54,086 nt of DNA from Deinococcus marmoris DSM 12784 (lineage in GTDB: Bacteria > Deinococcota > Deinococci > Deinococcales > Deinococcaceae): positions 1 to 54,086 of the forward strand of contig NZ_JNIV01000017.1 in assembly GCF_000701405.1 (NCBI RefSeq), written 5' to 3'. The number at the start of each line of letters is the position of its first letter. Position 1 is the first letter of the stretch. This document shows, one piece after another, positions 18,173 through 25,707 of the stretch. Under the pieces are notes generated by a model. The model was not told the origin of the DNA, did not search any database, and saw only the letters and a list, made by a program, of their open reading frames with translations. The position numbers and the translations under genes are program-made.

Positions 18173-18193
18173 ACACGGATTCCGTCTGTTTCC
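18173..18193. repeat. Possible remnant of a MITE-like end
   Basis: ACACGGATTCCGTCTGTTTC resembles the left end of the repeat at 31971 (ATACGGATGCCGTCTATTTC) with a few differences. It lies in the 82-bp gap between convergent genes. No partner end is seen. Confidence 0.35.
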
Positions 18194-18249
18194 TTCTCGC
18201 ATCTACGCGGATCGGGCCATTCTTGCAGGCGATCTGATCAGCGTTGGTG

Positions 18250-20400
18250 TCAGTCTCCCAGCGCCAGCTCTGCCGTCTTCACATTCAAGCCTTCAACAGT
18301 TAGGGCCAGACCCAGCATCGCGTACACCGAGGCCGTCCAGCCTGCATCGTCCAGCGTGCGGTAATGGTGCGTCCACTGCCAGCGGCGGTAGGCGTCGGCG
18401 GCGCGGGTCATGTGGGCCTCGTCCGCCGTGGCGTCGGCCAGCGGGTTGGTGGGCGGGGCGCTCAGGTGGTGGCGGGTCAGTGCGCCTTCCAGTTCAGACA
18501 GGGTCTTCGGCCCCAGCGCAAAGGCCACCGCCCCGCCGGTCAGCAGCCAGCACCGCAAGTCGTCCTCGGCGGGCAGGGCGTACAGGATCAGTTCGTTTCC
18601 AGACCAGACTTCGCCTGCCGCTACCAGCCGCACCCCTGGCACGTTGTCGCGCAGGTAGTCGGCCACGGCTGGGGTGGCGTAGGCGTACGCCCCGGCAGTC
18701 AGGCGCTGCATGGCGTCCCTGGGGTTGAGGCGAGGCAGGTCCGTTCCGCCGAAAGAGGGAAGGTCCAGCGACACCTGGGCGGGCGGGCGCAGCGCCTGGG
18801 CGTGGTATTCCAGCCGGGTCTGCCCACGCCACTCGCTGACCACCAGTCTGGTGGCAAGGTCCCGTTCTCCCGGCGTGGCGTCATGTTCGCCGTATTTGAT
18901 GCCGCGCAGCGCCCCCACGCGAAATTGCAGACTGTCGCCGCGCTTGCCCACCAGCCGCGTATCGGTCAACCCGTCGCGCACATGCCACAGCGGGGGCAGG
19001 TGGCCCTCGCCGAACGGCTCGAAGGTGCTGGCCCCGTCCACCAGTTCCAGCGTCGCGCCCAGCGTGGGCAGCGCCGCGTCCAGCCGCACGCGCGGCACAG
19101 GGGCGGGAAACTGCTGCACATAGGCGTGAATACGCTCGCGGAAGGCCCCGAACTGTGCCTCGTCCAGCGAGAAGCCCGCCGCCCCGGTGTGACCGCCGTA
19201 GCGCTTGAGCAAATCCCTGCTGTACGTCAGGCCGTTCACCGCGCTAATGCCGGGGGTGCTGCGAACCGAACCCTTGCCCTGGGCCACGATGAACACGGGC
19301 TTGTGATAGGTCTCCACCAGCTTGCTGGCCACGATGCCCATCACGCCCGCGTGCCACTCCGGGTGCGTGACCACCAGCGCGGGGTCGCTGGGATCGGCGA
19401 TTTGCAGCGCCTGCGCGAACATCTCGTCCTGCAATTTGCGCCGCTCCACGTTGCGGATTTCCAGATACTCGGCCAGCCGCGTGGCCTCGTGGCGGCTGGC
19501 GGTGGTCAGCAGTTCCAGCGCGACATCCGCCTCGCCCAGCCGCCCGGCAGCGTTGATTCTGGGCGCGAGGACGAACGCCACATCCCGCGCCGTGGGGCGC
19601 TGAACCCGCCCGGAATCCAGCAGGGCGCGCAGGCCAGGCAGTTCGGTCTCCCGCAACGCTTCCAGCCCAGCACGCACCAGCGCACGGTTCTCGCCAATCA
19701 ACGGGGCCACGTCTGCCACGGTGCCCAGCGTCGCCAGGGCGGACAGCGCTCTCGGCTCGTCCAGCCCCAGCTCGGCATGAATGGCCCATAGCAGGTGGTA
19801 GGCCACCCCCGCGCCGGTCAGGTTGTGCAGGGCCGGGTCATAGCCGTCAGTCAGGTTGGGGTGAACCACCAGCGCCGCCGGAAAATTATCGCCCGGCGTG
19901 TGGTGATCGGTGACAATGACCTCGGTGCCCAGTGCAAGCAGGGCGGCCACCTCGTCCACGTTGCTGACACCGCAGTCCACCGTGACCAGCAGGTCGCAGC
20001 TCTCGGCATGCTCGGCCACCTTATCGGGGTGGACGCCATAGCCCTCGTTCAGTCGGTGGGGAATGAAGCCGTGAACATCCGCGCCCAGCGCCCGCAGCCC
20101 CAGCACCAGTACGGCGGTGGCGCTGACGCCATCGGCATCATAATCGCCGTGGATGCGGATGCGCTTCTTGCCGCGCACCGCGCCCACGATGCGGCGGGCC
20201 GCCTCACGCAGCGCCGGGTTGGGCGTCAGGACCAGCGGTGGGTCCAGCAGCGCCGGGGTCAGGCCGCGCCCATGCAACACCTGCGCCAGCGGCGGCGAGA
20301 CGCGCCATTGCCGCATGACGGTCAGCAGCTCCTCGCGGCTGGCTGGCGGGGCCAGCAGCCAGCGGGCCGCAGGCACGGCACTTGGGGAAACGGCCTTCAT
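18250..20400 (-). CDS. recJ: Single-stranded-DNA-specific exonuclease RecJ
   Basis: A 716-aa 5'-to-3' single-strand DNA exonuclease used in recombinational and base-excision repair. DHH-family motifs are intact: HGDYDADGVSAT (residues ~84-95) and VTDHHTPGDN, with GAGVAYHLLWA between. The DHHA1 region contains YGGHTGAAGFSL. The protein is longer than E. coli RecJ because of a C-terminal extension of about 150-200 residues, as in Deinococcus homologues. It lacks its own ribosome binding site. ATG 20400 overlaps the lapA stop (ATGA), so it depends on translational coupling. Deinococcus lacks RecBC, which makes RecJ central to resection in the RecFOR pathway. Confidence 0.95.
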   Translation of the reverse strand: MKAVSPSAVPAARWLLAPPASREELLTVMRQWRVSPPLAQVLHGRGLTPALLDPPLVLTPNPALREAARRIVGAVRGKKRIRIHGDYDADGVSATAVLVLGLRALGADVHGFIPHRLNEGYGVHPDKVAEHAESCDLLVTVDCGVSNVDEVAALLALGTEVIVTDHHTPGDNFPAALVVHPNLTDGYDPALHNLTGAGVAYHLLWAIHAELGLDEPRALSALATLGTVADVAPLIGENRALVRAGLEALRETELPGLRALLDSGRVQRPTARDVAFVLAPRINAAGRLGEADVALELLTTASRHEATRLAEYLEIRNVERRKLQDEMFAQALQIADPSDPALVVTHPEWHAGVMGIVASKLVETYHKPVFIVAQGKGSVRSTPGISAVNGLTYSRDLLKRYGGHTGAAGFSLDEAQFGAFRERIHAYVQQFPAPVPRVRLDAALPTLGATLELVDGASTFEPFGEGHLPPLWHVRDGLTDTRLVGKRGDSLQFRVGALRGIKYGEHDATPGERDLATRLVVSEWRGQTRLEYHAQALRPPAQVSLDLPSFGGTDLPRLNPRDAMQRLTAGAYAYATPAVADYLRDNVPGVRLVAAGEVWSGNELILYALPAEDDLRCWLLTGGAVAFALGPKTLSELEGALTRHHLSAPPTNPLADATADEAHMTRAADAYRRWQWTHHYRTLDDAGWTASVYAMLGLALTVEGLNVKTAELALGD

Positions 20401-20756
20401 GAAGGCTGCCCCTCGCCTGAAACGGGCGCAGGACTGGTGACCAGAACTGCCGCAGGCATGGCCCCCAGCCGCGCTTGCAGGGTGGCGGTCAGCCGTTCCT
20501 CTACCACGCGGCGTTCCCGGCGTTCGCGGCGGCGGCGCACCCGCTCCTGCCAGACCGGGGGCAACAGCAGCAGCGCCGTGTAGGCCGCCCCGATCAGGGC
20601 GAACAACGTGACGGTCATGCCCACCGACAGCGACAGCTCGCCCCGTCCGAACGGCAGCGGCAGACGCACCAGCGCCGGGTTCTCCAGCGTGAACAGGGTC
20701 AGGTAGGCCAGGACCGCCAGCAGCAGCAGCACCTGAATAAAAGAAATGAGGCGCAT
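20397..20756 (-). CDS. LapA-domain (DUF1049) membrane protein
   Basis: A 119-aa protein with an N-terminal pair of membrane helices (residues ~4-22 and ~42-65, FIQVLLLLAVLAYLTLFTLEN and SVGMTVTLFALIGAAYTALL). A basic coiled region follows (RVRRRRERRERRVVEERL), then a short Pro-rich tail. This is the layout of the LapA/YciS family. A leaderless promoter (TAGACT, 7 nt from ATG) starts the transcript, and the stop overlaps the recJ start. Its link to recJ may be only transcriptional. Confidence 0.75.
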   Translation of the reverse strand: MRLISFIQVLLLLAVLAYLTLFTLENPALVRLPLPFGRGELSLSVGMTVTLFALIGAAYTALLLLPPVWQERVRRRRERRERRVVEERLTATLQARLGAMPAAVLVTSPAPVSGEGQPS

Positions 20757-20763
20757 GACAGAC

Positions 20764-20769
20764 AGTCTA
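20764..20769 (-). promoter_or_regulatory. Leaderless -10 box TAGACT of lapA-recJ
   Basis: TAGACT on the minus strand lies 7 nt before ATG 20756. Confidence 0.65.
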
Positions 20770-20852
20770 GCGCCGCCAGAAGAAAGCAATGGGCCGGGCA
20801 GGAGCAGGCAGGGCCTCATTTACTCAACTCCACCACACCGAAACATGAAAAC

Positions 20853-20882
20853 AAAAAAACTGACCTCCACAGGGGAGGCCAG
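20853..20882 (-). terminator. Rho-independent terminator of the SLH protein gene
   Basis: 9-bp stem (20860-20868 / 20874-20882, one G-U pair) followed on the minus strand by a run of seven T (20853-20859), 22 bp after the stop codon. Confidence 0.9.
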
Positions 20883-20904
20883 CTTCACGAACTTGGTGAG
20901 GGGT

Positions 20905-22143
20905 TTAGAAGTAGAACTTCAGGCCGGCCTTGACCGCGCCGCCGAAGCCACGGGTGGTCTTCGCAGCGGCGGTGCTGCCGTTGTCGAAGTCGGTACCGGT
21001 GTTGTCGGTGCGGACGTTGCTCAGACCCGTGCCGAAGCCCTTGTTGGTCAGGTAGTAGCGTCCGTTGCCTTCAACGAAAGCAGCGATGCTGTCGGTGACG
21101 CGGAAGTCCACACCCACCAGCGCGTTGACGTAGGTGTCGGTCGCGTTGGTGTTGCCGGTGGCGGTGCGCGACTTGCTGCTGGTCAGACCCAGGCCCGCGC
21201 CCACGTAAGGGTTCAGGTTGCCTGCGCTGATGTTGTAGGTCGCGTTCACGTCGGCGTGGATGGCGTTGTAGCCGGGCTGGTACTGGGCCGCCACACGCGC
21301 GCCGACCGGGCCGATCACGCTGGTGGAGCCGATCATCGCGCCAGCCGTAACGCACAGGTTGATCTGCTTGCTCTGCTGGAACTTGTTGACGCAGTTGCTG
21401 GAGCCGTCCACAAAGTTCGCGCCGCCGCTGATGCCGGCGTACAGCGTCTTGGCGCTGGCCATGCTCATGTCGGTGCTGGGTTCGCCAATCACGACGGTGG
21501 TGCCGGGGGTAGGCGTGGCAGGAGTGACGGGCGCAGGGGTGACCGTGGTGGTCGTGCCTGCAACGCCAGCGGCTCCGGCGGGGCCAGCAGGACCGACGGG
21601 GCCGGCAGGACCAGCGGGACCGACAGGGCCAGCCGGGATGTTCTGCACGGCGGCTTCCAGCGCGTCGATGCGGGCGGTCAGGGCGGCGGTGTCGGCACCG
21701 GCGCTCATGGTGCCCATCTCGTTGATCTTGGCTTCCAGCGCGTCGATGCGGGCCTGCTGGTCAGCGTTCAGCTTTTCCAGGTCGGTCACGCGGCCAGCGA
21801 TGGCGGCCATCTCGGTGCTGACTTCGGTCATGCCATTGGCCACAGAAGCCATACCTTCCTGATCCATACCGCAGTTGCTCAGCGCGCCGGTCTGGAGGAG
21901 ACGGTAGAAAATCAGGGCGGCCTGGTAACGGGTCAGGTTCTCATTGCCACGGAAGGTGCCGTCGGGGAAGCCCTGGATCAGGCCGCACTGGACAATCCGG
22001 TCCACGGCGTCCTTGGCCCAGTGTCCAGCGGGAACGTCGGTGATGGTCACGGGGACGGGGCTGGTGGCAGGCGCGGCGGTCTGCGCGCCGGCAACGCCGA
22101 GGCTCAGGGCAAGTGTGGAGATGAGAATAAGGGATTTACGCAT
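20905..22143 (-). CDS. SLH-domain outer-membrane protein with coiled coil, collagen-like stalk and beta-barrel
   Basis: 412 aa. Residues 1-20 are a signal peptide (ALSLGVAGAQ). An SLH domain follows at ~33-85 (DVPAGHWAKDAVDRIV..GFPDGTFRGNENLTRYQAAL), the peptidoglycan/secondary-polymer anchor of Deinococcus-Thermus envelope proteins. Residues ~100-165 form a coiled coil, then come eight G-x-y triplets (GPVGPAGPA type) and a Thr/Pro linker. The C-terminal ~180 residues alternate like an 8-strand OmpA-type barrel (YAGISGGANF, YVGAGLGL) and end in aromatic KFYF. This suggests a tether linking cell wall and outer membrane. AAGGAG precedes the ATG. Adjacency to recJ matches what I recall of the D. 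radiodurans SLH gene next to recJ. Confidence 0.85.
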   Translation of the reverse strand: MRKSLILISTLALSLGVAGAQTAAPATSPVPVTITDVPAGHWAKDAVDRIVQCGLIQGFPDGTFRGNENLTRYQAALIFYRLLQTGALSNCGMDQEGMASVANGMTEVSTEMAAIAGRVTDLEKLNADQQARIDALEAKINEMGTMSAGADTAALTARIDALEAAVQNIPAGPVGPAGPAGPVGPAGPAGAAGVAGTTTTVTPAPVTPATPTPGTTVVIGEPSTDMSMASAKTLYAGISGGANFVDGSSNCVNKFQQSKQINLCVTAGAMIGSTSVIGPVGARVAAQYQPGYNAIHADVNATYNISAGNLNPYVGAGLGLTSSKSRTATGNTNATDTYVNALVGVDFRVTDSIAAFVEGNGRYYLTNKGFGTGLSNVRTDNTGTDFDNGSTAAAKTTRGFGGAVKAGLKFYF

Positions 22144-22670
22144 GTGAAGGTCTCCTTGAAACTGAGCAAATTGAAACTGGGCAGAGCTGAGGGTCTGAAT
22201 ACAGAGCAGTCCTCCTGTTTCCTACGTCTACCGTAGGCACAGGACGTGAGTAGATTGTGAAATCAACAACTTTCACTCTTGCCCTTTTCATCAGAAGTGA
22301 GTTAGATAAGAATTCTAACATCTTATGTGAGTGATGAGTGAGCAGGTAATTGCCGAACGTATTGGTCAGAAATGCCGTCTCATGCTCTTGCTCTCAGATT
22401 TCCGTCTGATTCTGGACATTCGATTGTGGCGCAATCATAAAATCTTACTCATGAGAGAATCCTGGCACGCAGGGCAACGCCCGGATGGATCAGACCTTCT
22501 GTATCGGCACAGCTCCATCGGCACAGTGCGGCCCTCTTCCTGTGATCGGTGTAACTTAACCTCAAGTTGTCCGAAAAATCTTCAGACTTCGGATTGATCT
22601 CCGGCACCAATCATGACGAGGCGGACCTGAAGCGCGGTCCCTACGCGGCCTGCCGTGTCAAAATGGCTGA
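22144..22670. other. 527-bp AT-rich intergenic region
   Basis: Its base composition is lower in GC than its neighbours. It holds the 5' region of the SLH gene, including an inverted repeat CCTACG / CGTAGG at 22221-22237, a tandem ATCGGCACAG repeat, and the promoter region of the enoyl-CoA hydratase gene. An open frame at 22331-22597 has atypical codon use and is not called as a gene. Confidence 0.5.
22503..22526. repeat. Tandem 14-bp-period repeat
   Basis: ATCGGCACAG occurs at 22503-22512 and 22517-22526, 14 bp apart. Confidence 0.7.
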
Positions 22671-23480
22671 ATGACACAGCCTGATACGCAGTTGGACGAG
22701 ATGGAATTCGAGAACGTGCAGATCGACCGCCACGGCCCGATTGCGGTTCTGACGATCAACCGTCCCAAAGCCCTCAACGCTCTGAATGCCGAGACGTTTG
22801 GAGAGATCAGCGCGGCGCTGGACCTGATTATGGAGGACGCCGAGGTGGGCGCGCTGATCATCACGGGGGGCGGGGACCGGGCCTTCGTGGCCGGGGCTGA
22901 CATCGCCGAGTTCAAGACGCTGGACGGCGTGTACGCGGGCCGCGAGCTTTCGCTGGCCGGACAGGACGTGATGCACCAGATCGCCACGCTGCCCATTCCG
23001 GTGATTGCGGCCATCAACGGCTTTGCGCTGGGCGGCGGGCTGGAACTGGCACTGGCCTGTGACATCCGCGTGGCCTCCACCCACGCCAAGATGGGGCTGC
23101 CCGAGGTAACGCTGGGACTGCTGCCCGGCTTCGGCGGCACGCAGCGTCTGGCCCGACTGATCGGGGCGGGGCGCGCCCTGGACATGATGCTCACCGCCCG
23201 TCAGGTGGAGGCCGCCGAGGCTTTTGGCATGGGCCTAGTCAACTACGTGGCCGACGACGCCCTGAGCAAATCGCGCGAGGTGGCCGAGCAGATTCTGAAG
23301 AACGCCCCGATTGCCCTGTCGCTGGTCAAGGAAGCGGTGCGCCGGGGGCTGGACACCACGCTCGAAGCCGGGCTAGAGGTCGAGGCCGATCTGTTTGGCC
23401 TGCTGGTGGCCACCAAGGACTTCGGCGAGGGCGTGGACGCCTTCCTGAACAAGCGCAAGGCAGATTTCCAGGGTGAGTGA
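22671..23480 (+). CDS. Enoyl-CoA hydratase/isomerase (crotonase family)
   Basis: 269 aa. The crotonase fold is clear: VAGADIAEFKTL (oxyanion hole region), NGFALGGGLELALACDIR with the second oxyanion-hole glycine, and PEVTLGLLPGFGGTQRL with the catalytic Glu. Both Glu residues of true enoyl-CoA hydratases appear to be present, so hydration of trans-2-enoyl-CoA in fatty-acid beta-oxidation is the likely reaction. The gene overlaps the next one by 8 nt, which points to an operon. CAAAAT lies 6 nt before ATG 22671, a weak leaderless -10 candidate. A thiolase and a thioesterase elsewhere in the window could serve the same pathway. Confidence 0.93.
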   Translation: MTQPDTQLDEMEFENVQIDRHGPIAVLTINRPKALNALNAETFGEISAALDLIMEDAEVGALIITGGGDRAFVAGADIAEFKTLDGVYAGRELSLAGQDVMHQIATLPIPVIAAINGFALGGGLELALACDIRVASTHAKMGLPEVTLGLLPGFGGTQRLARLIGAGRALDMMLTARQVEAAEAFGMGLVNYVADDALSKSREVAEQILKNAPIALSLVKEAVRRGLDTTLEAGLEVEADLFGLLVATKDFGEGVDAFLNKRKADFQGE

Positions 23481-24561
23481 CCACACCCGCCCCAACCAGA
23501 AACTGTCGCGCAGGCCCGATCAGAAATTCAAGCTGAGCGTGCAGGCAGGCAACGTGCAGGATGTGGCTGGGGTACAGACTGAGCCTCCACTCGTTGCTGG
23601 GCAGCCGGACCGCGTCGTCGAGTTCACCACCCCACGCTCCAAGATCATTCAGGAGGCCGACACCGCCATCCGCGACGATCTGGCCCACTCCCCGCGTGCG
23701 CTGGCTGCCTACATCGCCCTGGCCACCGATCCTGAAGCGCTGGCCTGCTGGGACATGGCGAACTACATCACCATGCGCAAGCTGGGCTACAACGATCACG
23801 GGCGGGTGCATTCATTCATTACCGGGGCGGCCAGCCTCGCCATCACCGAACTGCTGCTGGAAGGCGGCGTCAAGCCCGACATCATGGATTCGGGGGTGGG
23901 CGACGCGGACGACGTGTATCTGGCCGTGATCCTGGGGACCATGCTGCACGACATCGGCAACCAGATTCACCGTGCCAGTCACGAGCAGCACGGTGTGGCG
24001 CTGGCGCTGCCGATTCTGGACCGGATCATGGGACCGCTGTACGCCGATCCGTTTAAGCGGGCCAAGGTGCGTTCCTTCATTCTGGGCGCGATCAACTGCC
24101 ACGATCTGAACCCGCCGCCGCTAACGCTGGAGGGCGGCATCACCGCCGTGGCCGACGGCACCGACATCACCAAGGGGCGCGGGCGCAAGGCCTTTAGCCT
24201 GGGCAGCGTGGACATCCACTCGATCAGCGCGCTGGCCGTGGACGAGGTGGTGATCGAGCGGGGCCGCAATGTGCCGGTGTTGATCAGCGTGACCATGAAC
24301 AATTCCGGCGGCATCTTTCAGGTGGAAGAAATTCTGGCTCCCAAGGTGATCCGCACCCCGATGCGCCGGTACGTGGAACTGCGCGCCGCCACCCGTCCGG
24401 AAGGCGAGGAGCAGATTCTGTCGCGCGTGCGGCTGGACGGGGACCATTTCGTGATGGACCTGGAAAATGGGCAGCAGGTGGCCGTGGAGGTGGACGACAC
24501 CCAGAAACGAGCGCAGGAAGCGGTGGTGGCGGCCATGCAAACTGGAGTGGAACGGCGCTAG
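23473..24561 (+). CDS. HD-domain metal-dependent phosphohydrolase, unknown substrate
   Basis: 362 aa. The HD signature is complete: H in HGRVHSFITGA, the HD pair in MLHDIGNQIHRASHEQHG, and a later ADGTD (Asp). NCHDLNPPPLTLEGG and TKGRGRKAFSLGSVDIHS are further conserved-looking blocks. The N-terminal ~50 residues are polar and probably disordered. The C-terminal ~100 residues form a beta-rich region (NVPVLISVTMNNSGGIFQVEE) unlike GGDEF or CRISPR HD proteins. Start GTG 23473 lies inside the end of the enoyl-CoA hydratase gene. Substrate unknown; nucleotide or second-messenger hydrolysis is typical for HD proteins. Confidence 0.8.
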   Translation: MSDHTRPNQKLSRRPDQKFKLSVQAGNVQDVAGVQTEPPLVAGQPDRVVEFTTPRSKIIQEADTAIRDDLAHSPRALAAYIALATDPEALACWDMANYITMRKLGYNDHGRVHSFITGAASLAITELLLEGGVKPDIMDSGVGDADDVYLAVILGTMLHDIGNQIHRASHEQHGVALALPILDRIMGPLYADPFKRAKVRSFILGAINCHDLNPPPLTLEGGITAVADGTDITKGRGRKAFSLGSVDIHSISALAVDEVVIERGRNVPVLISVTMNNSGGIFQVEEILAPKVIRTPMRRYVELRAATRPEGEEQILSRVRLDGDHFVMDLENGQQVAVEVDDTQKRAQEAVVAAMQTGVERR

Positions 24562-24577
24562 ATCAAGGCAATCAGGA

Positions 24578-24609
24578 AAGCGGCCCCGACGTTTAAATCG
24601 GGGCCGCTT
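24578..24609 (+). terminator. Terminator after the enoyl-CoA hydratase/HD operon
   Basis: Perfect 12-bp arms (AAGCGGCCCCGA and complement) with an 8-nt loop, followed by CTTTG. It can serve both converging genes. Confidence 0.9.
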
Positions 24610-24621
24610 CTTTGCTGATCT

Positions 24622-24963
24622 CTACTTCTCGTCACCGGGCAGATTCCTATCACCGGGCAGTGGCGTGCTGCGGGCTGGGCCGCCGTCCACACCGCCACTG
24701 TGTTTCACGCCCTCACCACCTTGTTCCTCGCCTTCCAGATCGCCACCGGTCATGTTGTTGGGATCGCCCTGGCGCACCTCGCCGTCCCAGTCGCCCAGGA
24801 TGCCGTCCATGAAGCCGGGCTGATCGTTGGGGTTGCGGCGGTCCGCCTTGGTGTCCTGCCTCAGCAGGTCCTCGGCCACCATCTTGTCTTGCAGGATCTC
24901 GCGGTCCACGCCCTCGTCCTGTACCTCGCCTCTGATCTCGCGGTCATCGTCGTATCGGGTCAT
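24622..24963 (-). CDS. Small acidic, probably disordered protein
   Basis: 113 aa, very rich in Asp, Glu, Gly and Asn with few hydrophobic residues (DDDREIRGEVQDEGVDREIL, then GDWDGEVRQGDPNN). It has no membrane segment or cysteine and I recognise no family. The start is ATG 24963, because TAGGCT lies 7 nt upstream (leaderless). A longer open frame to 25077 has an unrelated basic N-terminus. Hydrophilic proteins of this kind are common in desiccation-tolerant Deinococcus, but a protective role here is inference. It is divergent from greA. Confidence 0.65.
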   Translation of the reverse strand: MTRYDDDREIRGEVQDEGVDREILQDKMVAEDLLRQDTKADRRNPNDQPGFMDGILGDWDGEVRQGDPNNMTGGDLEGEEQGGEGVKHSGGVDGGPARSTPLPGDRNLPGDEK

Positions 24964-24970
24964 GTCCGGC

Positions 24971-24976
24971 AGCCTA
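24971..24976 (-). promoter_or_regulatory. Leaderless -10 box TAGGCT of the small acidic protein gene
   Basis: TAGGCT on the minus strand lies 7 nt before ATG 24963. Confidence 0.6.
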
Positions 24977-25002
24977 TGCGCGTGGGGCGGTCCGGCGCTG
25001 AA

Positions 25003-25056
25003 CCGGGCCTTTACGAAACACCGGGTCTTTACGGAACGCCGACACTTTCCGAAAAC
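25003..25056. repeat. Three 18-bp degenerate tandem repeats upstream of greA
   Basis: Units 25003-25020 and 25021-25038 match at 15 of 18 bases, and 25039-25056 is a weaker third copy (about 12 of 18). The consensus resembles CCGGGTCTTTACGAAACA. Confidence 0.7.
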
Positions 25057-25071
25057 CCGATGGCGGGTTTT
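25052..25071. promoter_or_regulatory. Hairpin just upstream of the greA -10 box
   Basis: Perfect 8-bp arms AAAACCCG / CGGGTTTT with loop ATGG end 13 bp before the greA -10 box. It resembles a terminator although no gene precedes it on this strand, so an operator or leftover terminator is possible. Confidence 0.5.
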
Positions 25072-25084
25072 GCCCAAAGCGGCC

Positions 25085-25090
25085 TATACT
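25085..25090 (+). promoter_or_regulatory. -10 box TATACT of greA
   Basis: TATACT lies 9 nt before ATG 25100, which predicts a leader of about 3 nt or none. Confidence 0.65.
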
Positions 25091-25099
25091 GAAAGTTCT

Positions 25100-25570
25100 A
25101 TGACTCAGGAACGTATCACCATGACCCAGCGCGGCTACGACAAGCTGGCCGAAACCCTGCACCAACTGAAGACCGTGCGCCGCGAGCAGATTTCGGAGTA
25201 CATGGGCATCGCCATCGCCGACGGAGACCTGAGCGAGAGCGCGGCCTATGACGAGGCCCGCATGCAGCAGAGCGAGAACGAGACCCGCATCGTCGAGATC
25301 GAGAACCAACTGGAACGCGCCGAGATCATCGCGGGCGACGCCAGCAAGGGCGCGGGCCTGGGCGCAAAGATCAGGGTGCGCGACGAGAAGGGCAACGAGC
25401 GCCAGTTCGAGCTTGTCGGCACCTACGAGGTGGATGTGCCCAATGGCCGCGTCAGCGACGCCAGCCCCTTCGGTCAGGCCCTGGCCGGCAAGCGTGAGGG
25501 CGACAAGGTAACGGTGCAACTGCCCAAGGGGACGGCCAAGTTTGAAGTGCTGGCCGTGACTTACGACTGA
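25100..25570 (+). CDS. greA: Transcription elongation factor GreA
   Basis: A 156-aa factor that enters the RNA polymerase secondary channel and stimulates cleavage of backtracked RNA. The N-terminal coiled coil has the tip acidic pair in GDLSESAAYDEAR, which coordinates Mg2+. The C-terminal FKBP-like domain ends GDKVTVQLPKGTAKFEVLAV. The intact tip argues for true GreA and not the Gfh1-type inhibitor of Deinococcus-Thermus. ATG 25100 (MTQERITMTQRGYDKL) matches the family start. A strong -10 box 9 nt upstream suggests a nearly leaderless mRNA. Confidence 0.95.
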   Translation: MTQERITMTQRGYDKLAETLHQLKTVRREQISEYMGIAIADGDLSESAAYDEARMQQSENETRIVEIENQLERAEIIAGDASKGAGLGAKIRVRDEKGNERQFELVGTYEVDVPNGRVSDASPFGQALAGKREGDKVTVQLPKGTAKFEVLAVTYD

Positions 25571-25639
25571 GCGGGATGGCGTGAGGGTGGGTTGTGGGTT
25601 GCTCCCACGGCTTAACCCCTCCTGCGCTGGACGATCTTT

Positions 25640-25690
25640 CAAGCCCTCTGGCTCCCTTCTAAGGGGAGCTGGCTGCGAAGCAGACTGACG
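25640..25690. repeat. Degenerate intergenic repeat with two small hairpins
   Basis: GCTCCCTT / AAGGGGAGC (25651-25669, one bulge) and CTGC-GAA-GCAG (25673-25683) lie between convergent greA and the Dph6-like gene. The sequence style matches small non-coding repeats that are frequent in Deinococcus intergenic DNA. It may act as terminator for both genes. Confidence 0.4.
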
Positions 25691-25707
25691 GGTTTCCTGG
25701 GCTGAGG

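Noticed and set aside
22331..22597. 88-codon plus-strand frame in the SLH-enoyl-CoA hydratase gap
   Set aside because: TAACAT lies about 10 nt upstream, but third-position GC is far below real genes here and no motif is visible. It is kept as a weak possibility only.
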